A stretch of DNA of 64,000 bases from Paeniglutamicibacter kerguelensis (GCF_017876535.1 NZ_JAGIOF010000001.1:1364001-1428000), one strand, 5' to 3'; counted from the first letter of the stretch, positions 26,734 through 36,717 are shown. Numbers and translations are program-made. Notes: a model not told the origin generated them from the sequence alone.

Positions 26734-29700
26734 TCAGACGCAGGCCTTCGCATCCTGCTTGGGCTTGCATTGCTCGTTCGGGTTGGTGATGAGCAACGGC
26801 AGCTTCACCGTGGTGCCGCTCGGGGCGGCCTTGACGGTGATGGTGCCACTGGTGCGGGCATCGGCCGGCAAGGTGAAGGACACCTTGGCCGATCCGTCCC
26901 TCACGCCCACCGTGTCAACCACGGTGCTCTTGCCCTTGTTGTCAGTGAATTCCACTGTGACGGTGGCGTTCTTCGGGCTGCCCAGGGACGTCAGGTCAAG
27001 CTTGTTGAGCTGGAAGCCGACGGTACCCTTAGCATCCACCCTGGCCGGGTTGCCGATGACCTCAACGCTTCGTCGGGCGAAATCAGGGGCAATCGGTGCA
27101 GTCTGGGACTGTTCTCCAAGGTACTTGATCCACGCATCCCGGTCGACGAGGCCTGAATCCTTGGTGTTGGTGCCTTCGGTGAAGACCCGGAAGTTGTCGC
27201 CTCCGGTGGCCAGGAAGCTGAACGTGCCCACTCGGTAGGAACGCTCCGGGTCCAACGGTTCCCCGTTGATGGTGACCGAGGTGACGTGGTCTCCCGGCTT
27301 GCGGGTGGAATCGTAGGTGTAGTCCATGTTTGAGGAGAGCCCCAGGTTCAGGAAGGGGCGGCTCGGGATGGAACCGTCGGCATTTGTCTGCCACTGCTGC
27401 TCCAGCATCTCCTTGACCTGTGCTCCAGTCAGGGAGGTCGTCCACAGGTTGTTCACGAATGGCAGCACGGCGTTGGCGTTGGCGTATGTCACCACGCCAT
27501 CCTCGAAACCGTCGTTCTTGTAGAGCAGCTCCGCACGCAGCCCGCCGGGGTTGACCACGCCGATCTCGGCGCCACCGGTCTGCTCCGCCTTGAGCGCATC
27601 CAGAAGGGCGTCGCCCACCAGGTTGCCCAATGTTGATTCACTGGAGCGGTCATCACGGGTGTACTTGCCGGTCGCGGCGTCGAAGGTCTGCGCCGTGGTG
27701 ATGTCAGCGGAGATCTTCCCGACCGGAACGTTGCCTACAACCGTAGCGTCGGCAAGTGCCTTGTCCGTGATGTCCTTGACCGTTGCCACACGCGGGAACG
27801 TGGCCACCAGCTCATCGTCGTCGGTCGTGGTGCGCGGCACGTTGCCCTGCGTGTAGGAAACAACCTCGTTGGAAGCGGAGTCCACCTTCAGGATGATCTG
27901 GCCGATGAACTCGCCGTAGCTTCCAGTCTGGAGCACGGGCCGGGTCTTCAGCGCTGCGTCGGCCGAGACGCCCGGGATCGGGGCGTCCCACGCGTACTGC
28001 TTGTGGGTGTGCCCGGTGAAGATCGCATCGACCGAGGGGCTGGTCTTGGTCACGATGTCCCGGAACGCGCCCCCGGCGGCGATCTCTTCCTCCAGGGTTG
28101 CGCCATCCGGGGTTCCTGCACCGGCGCCCTCGTGGAACTCGGCCACGATCACGTCGGCCAGCTTCTGATCGGTGATCTCCTTGGCGACGCGGTTGACCGC
28201 CTCGACCGGGTCGCCGAACTCCAGCATGGAAACGCCCGAAGGAGTCACCAAGGTGGGGGCCTCTTGCGTGACGGCGCCGATGATGGCAACCTTCACGCCG
28301 TTGAGCGTGATGATCCTGTACTCGTCAAGCACCGGGGTGGTGGTGCCCTTCGCGTACACGTTGGCACCCAGGTAATCCCAGTCGGCCGCGTCGTTGACGC
28401 GGCCATCGAGATTGCCGTAGCCCTTGTCGAACTCGTGGTTCCCGACCGCTGAGGCCTGCAGTTCCAGCGCGTTGAGCACGTCGATGGTGGGCACGTCATC
28501 CTGGGAAGCCGAAGCGAACACGCTGGCGCCGATGTTGTCACCTGCGGAGAGGAACGCCGTGTTGGCGTCCCCGGACGCTGCGCGCAGCTGTTCCACGGTG
28601 CCGGCAAACTTCACGGTGTTGGCGTCAACGCGGCCATGGAAGTCGTTGATGTTCAAGAGGTTGATTTCCTTGGTGGCTGCCGGAGCCCCGCCCAGGTCCA
28701 GGCCGACGATGACGGGGTCGTGGTCGGATGCGGCAAACGCCGAAGAATCGTAGAAATCGGTGGCGTTGTACCTGTAGCGGCTGTATCCCATGGCGGGGGA
28801 TTCGACGGAGTTGATGTTCCAGATATCCGCACCCGTGATCGCTGCCTCGGCGGCAGGCGAGGCCAGGATGTGGTCAAGCGAACCGACCATTCCGCCGAAG
28901 CTGTAGGAATGCTTGCCGGTTTTTGGATCCTGGTCCACGTAACCGGCATCGGTCATGACCTTGATGGGATCCTCAAACCCGTAGGCGTTGAAGTCGCCCA
29001 TGAGCAGCACCTTGTCGGTGCCCTGCTCGGCCTGCAGCTTGGTGGAGAACTCCACGAGCGCCTTGGCGTGGGCGGTGCGGGCCAGGTTGGAGTTGCCCTG
29101 GCCCTGATCGGTGTCATTGCCGATCGCCGAACCCTTGGACTTGAAGTGGTTGGCGATCAGCAGCACCTTGGCGGAATCCTCGGCGCCGACGGGCTTGAAC
29201 GACTGCGCCAGCGGCTGCCGGGCAATGCCGATGAACGCCTTGTCATCCAGGATCACGGAGTCGCCCACGGGCTCGGCGGCATGCTTCTTGTAGATGAAGG
29301 CGGTGCGAATCACGTCCTCATCCTCGACCGCAGGTCGCTGGTCCGCCGCGGGGGAGCGGACGTAGTCCCAGACTCCCGGAGCGGCGACATTGAGGGCATC
29401 AACCAACGTAGCAAGGGCGCTGTCGCGGTCCTTGCCAAACTTGGCGGAATTCTCGATTTCTTCCAGCGAGAGCACATCGGCGCCGGACGCATTGATGCCG
29501 GCCACGATCTTGTCCTGCTGGCGCTTCAGGTTCGCCGCATCGGCAGCACCGCGCTGGGGGCAGCCGCCTTTGACGGTGACCTTGTTGCCGTTGAAGTCGG
29601 TGTAGAACTCGCACGCGGGGTCCGTGTCACCGGTCTCGGTGAAGTAGTTCTGCACGTTGAAGGAGGCAACCTTGAGGTTGCCGCCCACGTCCTTCGGCGC

Positions 29701-31290
29701 GTCCACGCGGTTGTTGCCAAAGGTGATGGGCTGCACGGTGCCGGCATTCGCCGGGGTGAGGGTCTCCAACGGCTGGAATTTGTAGGCGTTGTTGCGGTTG
29801 TCAAAGATGACAGGGGCCATGAACTCGGAGGTCGAACCAACGCGCATCGGCGTTTCCCGGCTCAACCACGGCAGCGGAAGAACGGAGCCACCGGAGCTCA
29901 GGAAGTTGGTGCTGGCGCCGTCGTCGAGTTTGATGGCGCGGGCGGTGTTCTCGGCGACCGTGGCCGTGTACTCGGCGGAGCCGTAGGGCGCCACGGCAGT
30001 GGGCTGAACCAGAGGAGTCTTTCCCGTGGCCAAACCGAGTTCGCCGTAGTTGTTCAGCGAAGAATTGTCGGTGATCGTGAAGTCTCCCTGAGGGTCAACC
30101 AGCATGCCCTCCAAGGCTTCTCGCGGCGCGACTGAGGCGGGGACCGCGATGACAGCCGCCTTGACCTCTGCTGCAGGCTCGGCAAGTTGGGTCATTCCTC
30201 CGGCGGCGACGTCGATTTCCGTGGTCGTGGCGGTGTCCGAGGCGCCGCCGAACTCCTTGACGAGGCCTGTCACCTGGACGTGGTCGCCGATTTTGACGTT
30301 GGCGACGGTCATGGGGGAATACACAAAGACACCGTCGGAGGCCTTGTGGTTTGCCATGTCTAGGTCGCCGCCGGTGCCGGGGGTCTGGATGAAGTAGCCG
30401 TTGAAACCACCGGTGGGGTAGGCCGCAGTGACCTTGCCCCTAGTCGTCACGGTGGTGCCAACCAGGGGGCTCACGGCACCCGTACCTTGGATTTCGGCAA
30501 TTGCTTTGGTTCCCGAATCAGCAGTTGGCGGCGGCGGTTCGCCGCCGCCCGTGCCCAGGGGCGAGGGCGCGGCCGTAGCGAAGTCTGCTGCGTTGCTGTC
30601 CGTATCGGCAAAGAGCGTGCGGTTCAGCGACGTGGTAGCACTCGCCGCCGAGGATGGTGCGGTCTCAAAGGTGTTGGACGATCCGTAGCCTAGGAGGTCC
30701 ACCACGCCGGATGTTCCCACCACGGATCCGGTGGCAAGGTCTGCCGGCAATATGTCGTTCTTGTCGGAGAGGATCAGCGTCCCGCCGCCGCCGGCAAGGG
30801 AGAAGTCGCTCGCGTCCGCATCAGTTGTGGGGAGGCCGCTGCCCGCAACCCCGTTGGAATTGCCTTTGACCAGGTAGTAGTCATTGGCCTTGATGGTGCC
30901 GGAAAGGGCGGCGAATCCGGTGGGTGCTACCTGCCCTGTGGCTGAGCGATATTGCAATGACCAGCCCGACAAGTCAATATCTTCGTTAGTGGGGTTGTAC
31001 AGCTCCACGAACTTGTTCTTGTAGGAAGCGTTCGCGCTGCCGCCGTTGAGATAGGCCTCGTTGATGATCACATGGGCTGCATCCAACGGACCATCAAACC
31101 TAACAGCAACCGGGAGGGTTCTGTGGAAAGCGGCCTCGGCCGAGCGACTTTCAAGCAGTGCAGTGGCGGTTTTTTCTGCCGGCATCGCCAAGTTGGTGGC
31201 CATTGCCGGCGAGATCGCCAGCGGGGCCACTGCCAGGCTAAAGGCCAGAACGGCCCCCAACCCAGTCCTAATGAAGGTATTGCGCGTCAT
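26734..31290 (-). CDS. Secreted ExeM/NucH-type nuclease fused to a 5'-nucleotidase
   Basis: A 1518-residue exported enzyme. The order is: signal peptide (hydrophobic LAFSLAVAPLAISPAMA); lamin-tail domain (about 70-190; INEAYLNGGSA, VELYNPTNEDIDLSGWSLQY); OB-like domain (about 260-370; TVTTRGKVTAAYPTGGFNGYF); endonuclease/exonuclease/phosphatase domain (about 540-870; VASFNVQNYF, SLEEIENSA, LLMGDFNAYGFEDPI, SASDHDPVIV); metallophosphatase (about 875-1150; LNINDFHGR, AGDNIGAS, VGNHEFDKG, FTGHTHKQ); 5'-nucleotidase C-terminal domain; Ig-like tail. It would degrade extracellular DNA and nucleotides for phosphate. No LPXTG anchor is seen. The ATG at 31290 is preferred to the GTG at 31299, which lies inside the probable ribosome site. 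Confidence 0.92.
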   Translation of the reverse strand: MTRNTFIRTGLGAVLAFSLAVAPLAISPAMATNLAMPAEKTATALLESRSAEAAFHRTLPVAVRFDGPLDAAHVIINEAYLNGGSANASYKNKFVELYNPTNEDIDLSGWSLQYRSATGQVAPTGFAALSGTIKANDYYLVKGNSNGVAGSGLPTTDADASDFSLAGGGGTLILSDKNDILPADLATGSVVGTSGVVDLLGYGSSNTFETAPSSAASATTSLNRTLFADTDSNAADFATAAPSPLGTGGGEPPPPTADSGTKAIAEIQGTGAVSPLVGTTVTTRGKVTAAYPTGGFNGYFIQTPGTGGDLDMANHKASDGVFVYSPMTVANVKIGDHVQVTGLVKEFGGASDTATTTEIDVAAGGMTQLAEPAAEVKAAVIAVPASVAPREALEGMLVDPQGDFTITDNSSLNNYGELGLATGKTPLVQPTAVAPYGSAEYTATVAENTARAIKLDDGASTNFLSSGGSVLPLPWLSRETPMRVGSTSEFMAPVIFDNRNNAYKFQPLETLTPANAGTVQPITFGNNRVDAPKDVGGNLKVASFNVQNYFTETGDTDPACEFYTDFNGNKVTVKGGCPQRGAADAANLKRQQDKIVAGINASGADVLSLEEIENSAKFGKDRDSALATLVDALNVAAPGVWDYVRSPAADQRPAVEDEDVIRTAFIYKKHAAEPVGDSVILDDKAFIGIARQPLAQSFKPVGAEDSAKVLLIANHFKSKGSAIGNDTDQGQGNSNLARTAHAKALVEFSTKLQAEQGTDKVLLMGDFNAYGFEDPIKVMTDAGYVDQDPKTGKHSYSFGGMVGSLDHILASPAAEAAITGADIWNINSVESPAMGYSRYRYNATDFYDSSAFAASDHDPVIVGLDLGGAPAATKEINLLNINDFHGRVDANTVKFAGTVEQLRAASGDANTAFLSAGDNIGASVFASASQDDVPTIDVLNALELQASAVGNHEFDKGYGNLDGRVNDAADWDYLGANVYAKGTTTPVLDEYRIITLNGVKVAIIGAVTQEAPTLVTPSGVSMLEFGDPVEAVNRVAKEITDQKLADVIVAEFHEGAGAGTPDGATLEEEIAAGGAFRDIVTKTSPSVDAIFTGHTHKQYAWDAPIPGVSADAALKTRPVLQTGSYGEFIGQIILKVDSASNEVVSYTQGNVPRTTTDDDELVATFPRVATVKDITDKALADATVVGNVPVGKISADITTAQTFDAATGKYTRDDRSSESTLGNLVGDALLDALKAEQTGGAEIGVVNPGGLRAELLYKNDGFEDGVVTYANANAVLPFVNNLWTTSLTGAQVKEMLEQQWQTNADGSIPSRPFLNLGLSSNMDYTYDSTRKPGDHVTSVTINGEPLDPERSYRVGTFSFLATGGDNFRVFTEGTNTKDSGLVDRDAWIKYLGEQSQTAPIAPDFARRSVEVIGNPARVDAKGTVGFQLNKLDLTSLGSPKNATVTVEFTDNKGKSTVVDTVGVRDGSAKVSFTLPADARTSGTITVKAAPSGTTVKLPLLITNPNEQCKPKQDAKACV

Positions 31291-31465
31291 CTTTCCCACT
31301 CTCTAGAGTGTGGCACGCCCTGTGCCGTGGGTGATGAGCGTCTGCATGTTGATTGCTGGCAGGCGGCCAAGGGAGACGAGTGACTTGGCTGGCACGGCAG
31401 TCACGTGTCTGAGCCAAACACATAGAAGTGAAACATTCATGAACGAATGTTGGTGGTCAAGCAAT

Positions 31466-31868
31466 TGAACTCGCCCCCGAAAGTTGGACTCGGTAAGCAA
31501 GATTCTACTGCGCAGCGAGTGTCTGGGCCGATATACCTTCGTGCCCAAGCACTCGGGCGTTAATGAGATGCGGTCGTGGTTGTACCAGCGGATATAGTCC
31601 CCGTGCTCGGCGAGAAGCCCCTCGGTGCCGGTGAATTCATGGTGGAGGAACATCTCTTCCTGCAGGTGCCCGAAGAAGTTCTCCATCACCGCGTTGTCCA
31701 GGCGATTGCTCTTGCGCGGCATCGGCTGCGACATCCGGAATCATTGAGCGGTTTCTGCCAGCGGGCGTGCCGGCACTCGATTCCTTGGTCCGAATGCACC
31801 ATCGGGGTAGGGAATTCCGCCGGGCAGGCGGCAATCTTCATTTCCCGGCACGCCCGCTCGGTCGCCAT
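31466..31868 (-). pseudogene. IS3-family transposase (OrfB) remnant with one terminal repeat
   Basis: On the minus strand, ERACREMKIAACPAEFPTP and MVHSDQGIECRHARWQKPLN align with the IS3 catalytic core. After a frame change SQPMPRKSNRLDNAVMENFF, GHLQEEMFLHHEFT and YIRWYNHDRISL give the C-terminal end. TCCAACTTTCGGGGGCGAGTTCA, read on the minus strand at 31467-31489, resembles an IS3-family inverted repeat. The N-terminal two thirds and the other end are missing. Confidence 0.85.
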
Positions 31869-32146
31869 GCTGCTGCGCGGCCCCTCGTTGGCTGCGCGGA
31901 TGTCCGCCTACTCGATCGAGCAGATCCAGGCCAATGCCGTCATCAGCGTCAAGGTCAACATCGAGAACAATGAGCTGCACGGGGATGCGGCGCTCAAGGG
32001 CATCGAGGTGCGCCACGCCTTCACCCACGAGTACCTGGCCCTGACACGCTGAACGGCTGCCCCTGGTGCATCCGGGCCGAGACCGGATTGGCACACCGCT
32101 TGCACATGCCTTGTTGGGCACCATGCCCGGGCATAGGCTCGACCCC

Positions 32147-33151
32147 ATGGACTATCGATACCTCGGGGCCTCCGGGCTCAAAATCACCGAAATCACCTAC
32201 GGCAATTGGCTCACCCACGGTTCCCAGGTGGAAAACGATGTTGCGGCCGCCTGCGTCGAGGCGGCACTGGATGCGGGCATCACGACCTTTGACACGGCCG
32301 ACGCCTATGCCAATGGCGCCGCCGAGGAAGTTCTCGGGGCGGCGCTGAAGTCCCGTCGCCGCGAATCGCTTGAGGTCTTCACCAAGGTGTACTGGCCCGT
32401 CGGCCCCAAGGGTCCCAACGACACCGGCCTGTCCCGCAAGCACATCATGGAGGGCATCAACGGTTCGCTGCGGCGCCTGGACATGGACTACGTCGACCTC
32501 TACCAGGCACACCGGTACGACTACGAGACGCCGCTTGAGGAGACGATCCAGGCGTTCGCCGACGTCGTGCGCGCCGGCAAGGCCCTCTACATCGGTGTCT
32601 CCGAGTGGTCGGCCGTACAGTTGCGCGAGGGACAACGCTTGGCCAAGCAGGCGGGGTTCGCGCTGGTTTCCAACCAGCCCCAGTATTCGGCGTTGTGGCG
32701 CGTGATCGAGGCCGAGGTCGTGCCCGCCGCCAAGGAACTGGGCATGTCCCAGGTCGTCTGGTCCCCGATGGCGCAGGGCGTCCTCTCCGGCAAATACCTT
32801 CCCGGGCAACCAGCCCCGGCCGGAAGCCGCGCCACCGACGAAAAGGGCGGGAAAAACACCATCTCCCGGTTCCTGGACGACGCGGTGCTCGAACGTGTCC
32901 AGGGGCTGCGGCCGATCGCCGATGAGCTGGGGCTGAAGATGTCCCAACTGGCCATCGCCTGGGTCTTGCAGAACCCGAATGTCGCCACGGCCCTGGTCGG
33001 TGCCTCGAGGCCCGAGCAGGTGGCAGAGAACGTCAAGGCATCCGGCGTGGTGATCCCGCCGGAGCTGATGTCCGCCATAGACGATGCGCTCGGCGACTCG
33101 GTCGAGCGCGACCCCGCCATGACCGTGAGCCCGGAAACGCGCCCCGTGTAG
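32147..33151 (+). CDS. Aldo/keto reductase, Kv-channel-beta-like subfamily
   Basis: A 334-residue NADPH-dependent reductase with a TIM-barrel fold. Catalytic residues are visible in FDTADAYANGAAEEVLG (Asp, Tyr), FTKVYWPVG (Lys) and DLYQAHRYDYETPLEET (His). The cofactor end is ALVGASRPEQVAENV. The substrate is unknown. Start ATG 32147 has no ribosome site. TTGTTG-N17-TAGGCT followed by 7 bases and the ATG indicates a leaderless transcript. It is monocistronic. Confidence 0.9.
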   Translation: MDYRYLGASGLKITEITYGNWLTHGSQVENDVAAACVEAALDAGITTFDTADAYANGAAEEVLGAALKSRRRESLEVFTKVYWPVGPKGPNDTGLSRKHIMEGINGSLRRLDMDYVDLYQAHRYDYETPLEETIQAFADVVRAGKALYIGVSEWSAVQLREGQRLAKQAGFALVSNQPQYSALWRVIEAEVVPAAKELGMSQVVWSPMAQGVLSGKYLPGQPAPAGSRATDEKGGKNTISRFLDDAVLERVQGLRPIADELGLKMSQLAIAWVLQNPNVATALVGASRPEQVAENVKASGVVIPPELMSAIDDALGDSVERDPAMTVSPETRPV

Positions 33152-33348
33152 GAGTCAAAGGGATCCCTCTCACGCCACGGGCGCTTGCGGGCCCCTGCCT
33201 CAATAGGGATCGTTGCGGGGAGGTGACAGCAGCCATGGGCCCCTCCCGGACTCGTACTGCCGCGCTCCGGCGGCAACGACCAATTGCTAGCCCGGCCGTT
33301 GCGTAACCGACGCCGGAACTCGATCCGTCGTGAGCTACGTTTAGGCCT

Positions 33349-34305
33349 ATGACAAGTGCTTATGAGTTGGAACGCGCAGCCGACACGCTGCGGACATTTG
33401 CCCTCGACGAGGGCATGAAAGCGCGGGTCATGTCCTCGCCGGTGCTGGCGGAAATGGCAACGCGGGTTTCGCGGAGATACACCGCGGGGGACACCGTCGA
33501 AGATGCGATCCGGGTCGCGCGGAAGGCCGCGGACAGGGGCCACCGCATCAGCATCGAATACGCGGGCGAATCGGTGCGCACCCGCGAACTTGCCGTGTCC
33601 GAGGCCGGGGTATTCCTGGACGTGGCCGCGGCGCTGGCCGACTCCACGCTGCCCGGCACGATCTCCTTCGACCTCACGCACCTCGGCGCGCTTGTTGAGC
33701 GCGAGCTTGCGCTGGAACATGTCCGGGCACTCGCCCGGGCAACGGAGACGCAGGGAACCATCCTGATGATCTCCGCCGAGGGATCGGACCGGACCGACCT
33801 GATCCTGGACCTCTACGATCAGCTCGCCGACGAGATCCCGCGGATCGGCATCACGCTCCAGGCAAGGCTGCACCGCACGCCGGCGGACCTCGAGCGGGTC
33901 CTGCGACGCCCCGGAAGGATCCGGCTGGTCAAGGGGGCCTTCCTCGAACCGGAATCCGTTGCCTACCCGCGCAACAGCGAGGAGCTTTCTGCGGCGTACC
34001 GTTCGCTGGCTGCCCGGCTGGTGGAGTCGGGACACAGCGCGGCCTTTGCCACCCACGACGGGGAACTTGTTTATGCCCTTATCGCCGAGCACGGCGATGC
34101 CCTGAAGGGCGGTGCCGTCGAATTCGAAATGCTGCTGGGTCTCGGCACGCAGCTGATGGATCAGCTGCGTGCCGAGGGCTACGCGACGCGTGAGTACATC
34201 GTCTTTGGCGGGGAATGGTGGCTGTACGTGCTCAACCGCATGGCGGAACATCCCGAGCGAGCACTGGCGGCACTGGCCGACATGAACCCGGATCCCGCGG
34301 CATAG
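33349..34305 (+). CDS. Proline dehydrogenase (monofunctional)
   Basis: A 318-residue FAD enzyme of the PutA proline dehydrogenase barrel that oxidises proline to pyrroline-5-carboxylate. Visible blocks are SIEYAGESVRT, ISFDLTHLGALV, IGITLQARLHRTPADL, GRIRLVKGAF, ATHDGELV, FEMLLGLGTQLMDQL and the terminal EYIVFGGEWWLYVLNRMAEHP. The family's YxxRRxxE flavin/substrate motif is modified here (EWWLYVLNRMAE). No P5C dehydrogenase gene is adjacent. TACGTT lies 7 bases before the ATG, again a leaderless pattern. Confidence 0.88.
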   Translation: MTSAYELERAADTLRTFALDEGMKARVMSSPVLAEMATRVSRRYTAGDTVEDAIRVARKAADRGHRISIEYAGESVRTRELAVSEAGVFLDVAAALADSTLPGTISFDLTHLGALVERELALEHVRALARATETQGTILMISAEGSDRTDLILDLYDQLADEIPRIGITLQARLHRTPADLERVLRRPGRIRLVKGAFLEPESVAYPRNSEELSAAYRSLAARLVESGHSAAFATHDGELVYALIAEHGDALKGGAVEFEMLLGLGTQLMDQLRAEGYATREYIVFGGEWWLYVLNRMAEHPERALAALADMNPDPAA

Positions 34306-34398
34306 ATCAACGGTGTGTTGCGTTTTCCCCCGTGAACACTGGATTACACTAATTACACAGGTATTCACAGATGACACAACTATTCACCGGAGTTGCCA

Positions 34399-35502
34399 GT
34401 GATCAACCCATTCCGCCCGACGGCCGGGGCGACCCCGCCGGATATCATCGGCCGCACAGGAGTCCTCGACGAATTCGAATACGGACTCGACATCCGCTCC
34501 GGCGCGCCCGGGCTACTGTCCATCATCACCGGCGCCCGCGGCATCGGGAAGACCGTGATGCTCGGCGTCGCCGAGGACATGGCGCGCGCCAAGGGCTGGG
34601 TTGTCATCTCCGAAACGGCGACGGCGGGCTTCCTCGGCAGGCTGGGCAAGGCCATGGAACACGCGGCCGGCGAACTCGGCGACGGGCCCGCGCGGCGACG
34701 CATCACCGGGTTCTCCGCGGGCGGGTTCAGCATCTCCACCAGCCTGCCGCCCGAACAACAGGTCGGCTGGCGCCAGCTCGGCGAAGAATTGCTGGGCTAT
34801 CTCGAGGCGCAGAAAACCGGGCTGCTGATCACGGTCGACGAGATCCATGCGGCTGACCGCAGCGAGCTGGCGCAACTGGCCGCCAGCGTCCAGCATTTCA
34901 TCCGCGACGGACTGCCCGTGGCGCTGGTGTTCGCCGGCCTGCCCGCCGCGGTCTCCGACCTGCTCAACGAGGGCGTCGCCACCTTCCTGCGCCGGGCGGA
35001 CCGGATCGACCTGCATGCCGCCGCCGTCGGCGAGGTCAAGGCCTCCTACCTGGATACCTTCAACGGCGCCGGCTTCGGTCTGTCGCCCGAGCTGGCCAAG
35101 CTGGCCGCCGAGGCCACCGACGGGTACCCGTTCCTGATCCAGCTGGTCGGTTACCACCTGTGGCAGCTGGCCGAGGTCGGTTCCGGGACCATCGGCCCCG
35201 AAGACGTCCAGAAGGCGACGCGGGTGGCACGGCGGCGCAACACCCGGGTTGTCATCGAGGCGGCGCTCTCCGAGGCCTCGTCCAAGGACCTGGACTTCCT
35301 GCTGGCCATGGCCGTCGACGACGGACCCTCCTCGATTGCCGAGGTCGGCGCCCGCATGGGGGACCGGCGCAACACCTCGGGCAACTACCGCTCCCGTCTC
35401 ATTGCCGCGGGCCTGGCCGAGCCGGCGGGCCGCGGAAACATCCGATTCGCCATCCCCGGCCTGCGTGAATACCTTCTCTCCAAGTATCCGGACGGGGCCT
35501 GA
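34399..35502 (+). CDS. AAA ATPase, Orc1/Cdc6-like
   Basis: A 367-residue P-loop ATPase. Walker A is TGARGIGKT (about 48), Walker B is LLITVDEIH (about 147), and an arginine-bearing sensor region follows (FLRRADRIDLHAAAVGEVK). The C-terminal winged helix (about 285-360) has SIAEVGARMGDRRNTSGNYRSRL, a DNA-binding-like end. The GTG at 34399 is favoured by CCGGAG 7 bases upstream; a TTG at 34393 is too close. Such proteins are common in actinobacteria without known function. It is followed by a hypothetical gene 50 bases later. Confidence 0.75.
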   Translation: MINPFRPTAGATPPDIIGRTGVLDEFEYGLDIRSGAPGLLSIITGARGIGKTVMLGVAEDMARAKGWVVISETATAGFLGRLGKAMEHAAGELGDGPARRRITGFSAGGFSISTSLPPEQQVGWRQLGEELLGYLEAQKTGLLITVDEIHAADRSELAQLAASVQHFIRDGLPVALVFAGLPAAVSDLLNEGVATFLRRADRIDLHAAAVGEVKASYLDTFNGAGFGLSPELAKLAAEATDGYPFLIQLVGYHLWQLAEVGSGTIGPEDVQKATRVARRRNTRVVIEAALSEASSKDLDFLLAMAVDDGPSSIAEVGARMGDRRNTSGNYRSRLIAAGLAEPAGRGNIRFAIPGLREYLLSKYPDGA

Positions 35503-35552
35503 GCGACCCATCCAAACCGGCGGGACTTCATAAGCCACGTTGAGGAGGCCTG

Positions 35553-35966
35553 GTGTTCGCACGAAGGCGCTTGACGCGGGAGTTTGCGGTTGCCGCGCGG
35601 CTGCGCGGCGAGGGGCCGCCGGCCGAAGGCTGGGGTCTGTCGCTTGCGGCGGTGGTTGCCGGAAGGCGCGAGTTCGCCGGAACGGTGCACCATGAGCCCT
35701 GGAAGGACCAGGACATCGTCGTCATCATCTACGTATATTCCGCCGCGAAGACCGGAGTGCCCGAGGGCATCGAGGTGCACTACGTGAACGGGGGCCGCCG
35801 GGAAGTCGAGGACGAGGCTGCCGGCATTTTCACGGACATCGTGTGGTCGATGGATGACTTCATTGAACTTTTGGCATGCCTGGGCAACCAGCACATCGAC
35901 TGGTACGACCCGGTGACGTCCTTCAAAACCGCCCGCGGGAAGTCAGCGGAATCCCTGGACGCATAG
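35553..35966 (+). CDS. Hypothetical protein downstream of the AAA ATPase
   Basis: A 137-residue soluble protein with no recognised family. It begins at GTG 35553 with GAGGAG 5 bases upstream. It has an N-terminal basic stretch (FARRRLTREFAVAARLRG), a central beta-rich segment (DIVVIIYVYSAAKTG) and an acidic C-terminal half (GIFTDIVWSMDDFIELLACLG, HIDWYDPVTSF). Same-strand spacing suggests it is co-transcribed with the ATPase. Confidence 0.65.
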   Translation: MFARRRLTREFAVAARLRGEGPPAEGWGLSLAAVVAGRREFAGTVHHEPWKDQDIVVIIYVYSAAKTGVPEGIEVHYVNGGRREVEDEAAGIFTDIVWSMDDFIELLACLGNQHIDWYDPVTSFKTARGKSAESLDA

Positions 35967-35984
35967 GCCGGCACCGGGCAAAGA

Positions 35985-36034
35985 AAAGCGGCGTCGAAAC
36001 CGCCCCGAAAGGGGGACGGTTTCGACGCCGCTTT
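35985..36034. terminator. Bidirectional terminator
   Basis: Perfect 18-bp stem AAAGCGGCGTCGAAACCG / CGGTTTCGACGCCGCTTT between convergent genes, with A and T runs on the two sides. Confidence 0.92.
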
Positions 36035-36060
36035 GTTTCTGGCTACCGGTATCCGGCCCG

Positions 36061-36645
36061 CTAGATCCACATGGCAGGGTCGATGTACTCGGCCGGATCC
36101 ACCGCCGGCTTGTGTTCCTCGGCGGTGCGTGGCCGGTTTTTCGCCGGGATCCCGGTGATGATCGAATCCTCCGGCGCATCCTTGACCACCACGGCGTTGG
36201 CGCCGATGGCCGAGTCCGCGCCGATCACGATCGGGCCCAGGACCTTGGCTCCGGCGCCGATGACCACGCGGTCCCCGATGGTCGGGTGGCGCTTGACCTT
36301 GGCCAGCGATCGCCCGCCGAGCGTGACACCGTGGTAGATCATCACGTCGTCGCCGATCTCCGCGGTCTCGCCGATCACCACGCCCATGCCGTGGTCGATG
36401 AAAAAGCGCCGGCCGATCGTTGCGCCCGGGTGGATTTCGATCCCTGTGATGAACCGGCCGGCCTGGGAAATCAGCCGCGCCGGGAAGCGCAACTTGGGGT
36501 TCTGCCAGAGCCGGTGGGTCAACCGGTGGATCCAGATGGCATGCAGCCCGGAGTACGCCAGGAAGTTCTCGGCATTGCCGCGGGCGGCGGGATCATGGGC
36601 GCTCGCGCTGACTAGATCCTCGCGCAATCGGGAAAAGAAACTCAC
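36061..36645 (-). CDS. cysE: Serine O-acetyltransferase
   Basis: A 194-residue left-handed beta-helix acetyltransferase that makes O-acetylserine from serine and acetyl-CoA. Hexapeptide repeats begin at [19 protein letters not shown] and continue through [19 protein letters not shown] and [20 protein letters not shown]. It is the short EpsC/CysE form. It lies downstream of cysK on the same strand with a hairpin in the 89-base gap, so CysE makes the substrate and CysK uses it. Confidence 0.95.
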   Translation of the reverse strand: MSFFSRLREDLVSASAHDPAARGNAENFLAYSGLHAIWIHRLTHRLWQNPKLRFPARLISQAGRFITGIEIHPGATIGRRFFIDHGMGVVIGETAEIGDDVMIYHGVTLGGRSLAKVKRHPTIGDRVVIGAGAKVLGPIVIGADSAIGANAVVVKDAPEDSIITGIPAKNRPRTAEEHKPAVDPAEYIDPAMWI

Positions 36646-36668
36646 AACGTGACCTTTGTTCGGAAGAT

Positions 36669-36717
36669 GGCCGGCAGCGCCATCCGAGGGAAAGGCGCTC
36701 GAATGGCGCTGCCGGCC
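36669..36717. terminator. Hairpin between cysK and cysE
   Basis: Perfect 15-bp stem GGCCGGCAGCGCCAT / ATGGCGCTGCCGGCC. As it sits inside a likely operon it may be a partial terminator or an mRNA-processing signal that sets the cysE level. Confidence 0.65.

Noticed and set aside
28636..30135. A 499-codon frame on the plus strand
   Set aside because: It is antisense to the nuclease/5'-nucleotidase gene, whose domains are unmistakable.
31867..32052. Coding-looking frame ending IEVRHAFTHEYLALTR between the IS3 remnant and the aldo/keto reductase
   Set aside because: No start, no ribosome site and no family recognised. It may be the tail of a gene lost by the IS event, but that cannot be shown.
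32587..34377. A 596-codon frame on the minus strand
   Set aside because: It is antisense to the aldo/keto reductase and proline dehydrogenase, with no family features or ribosome site.
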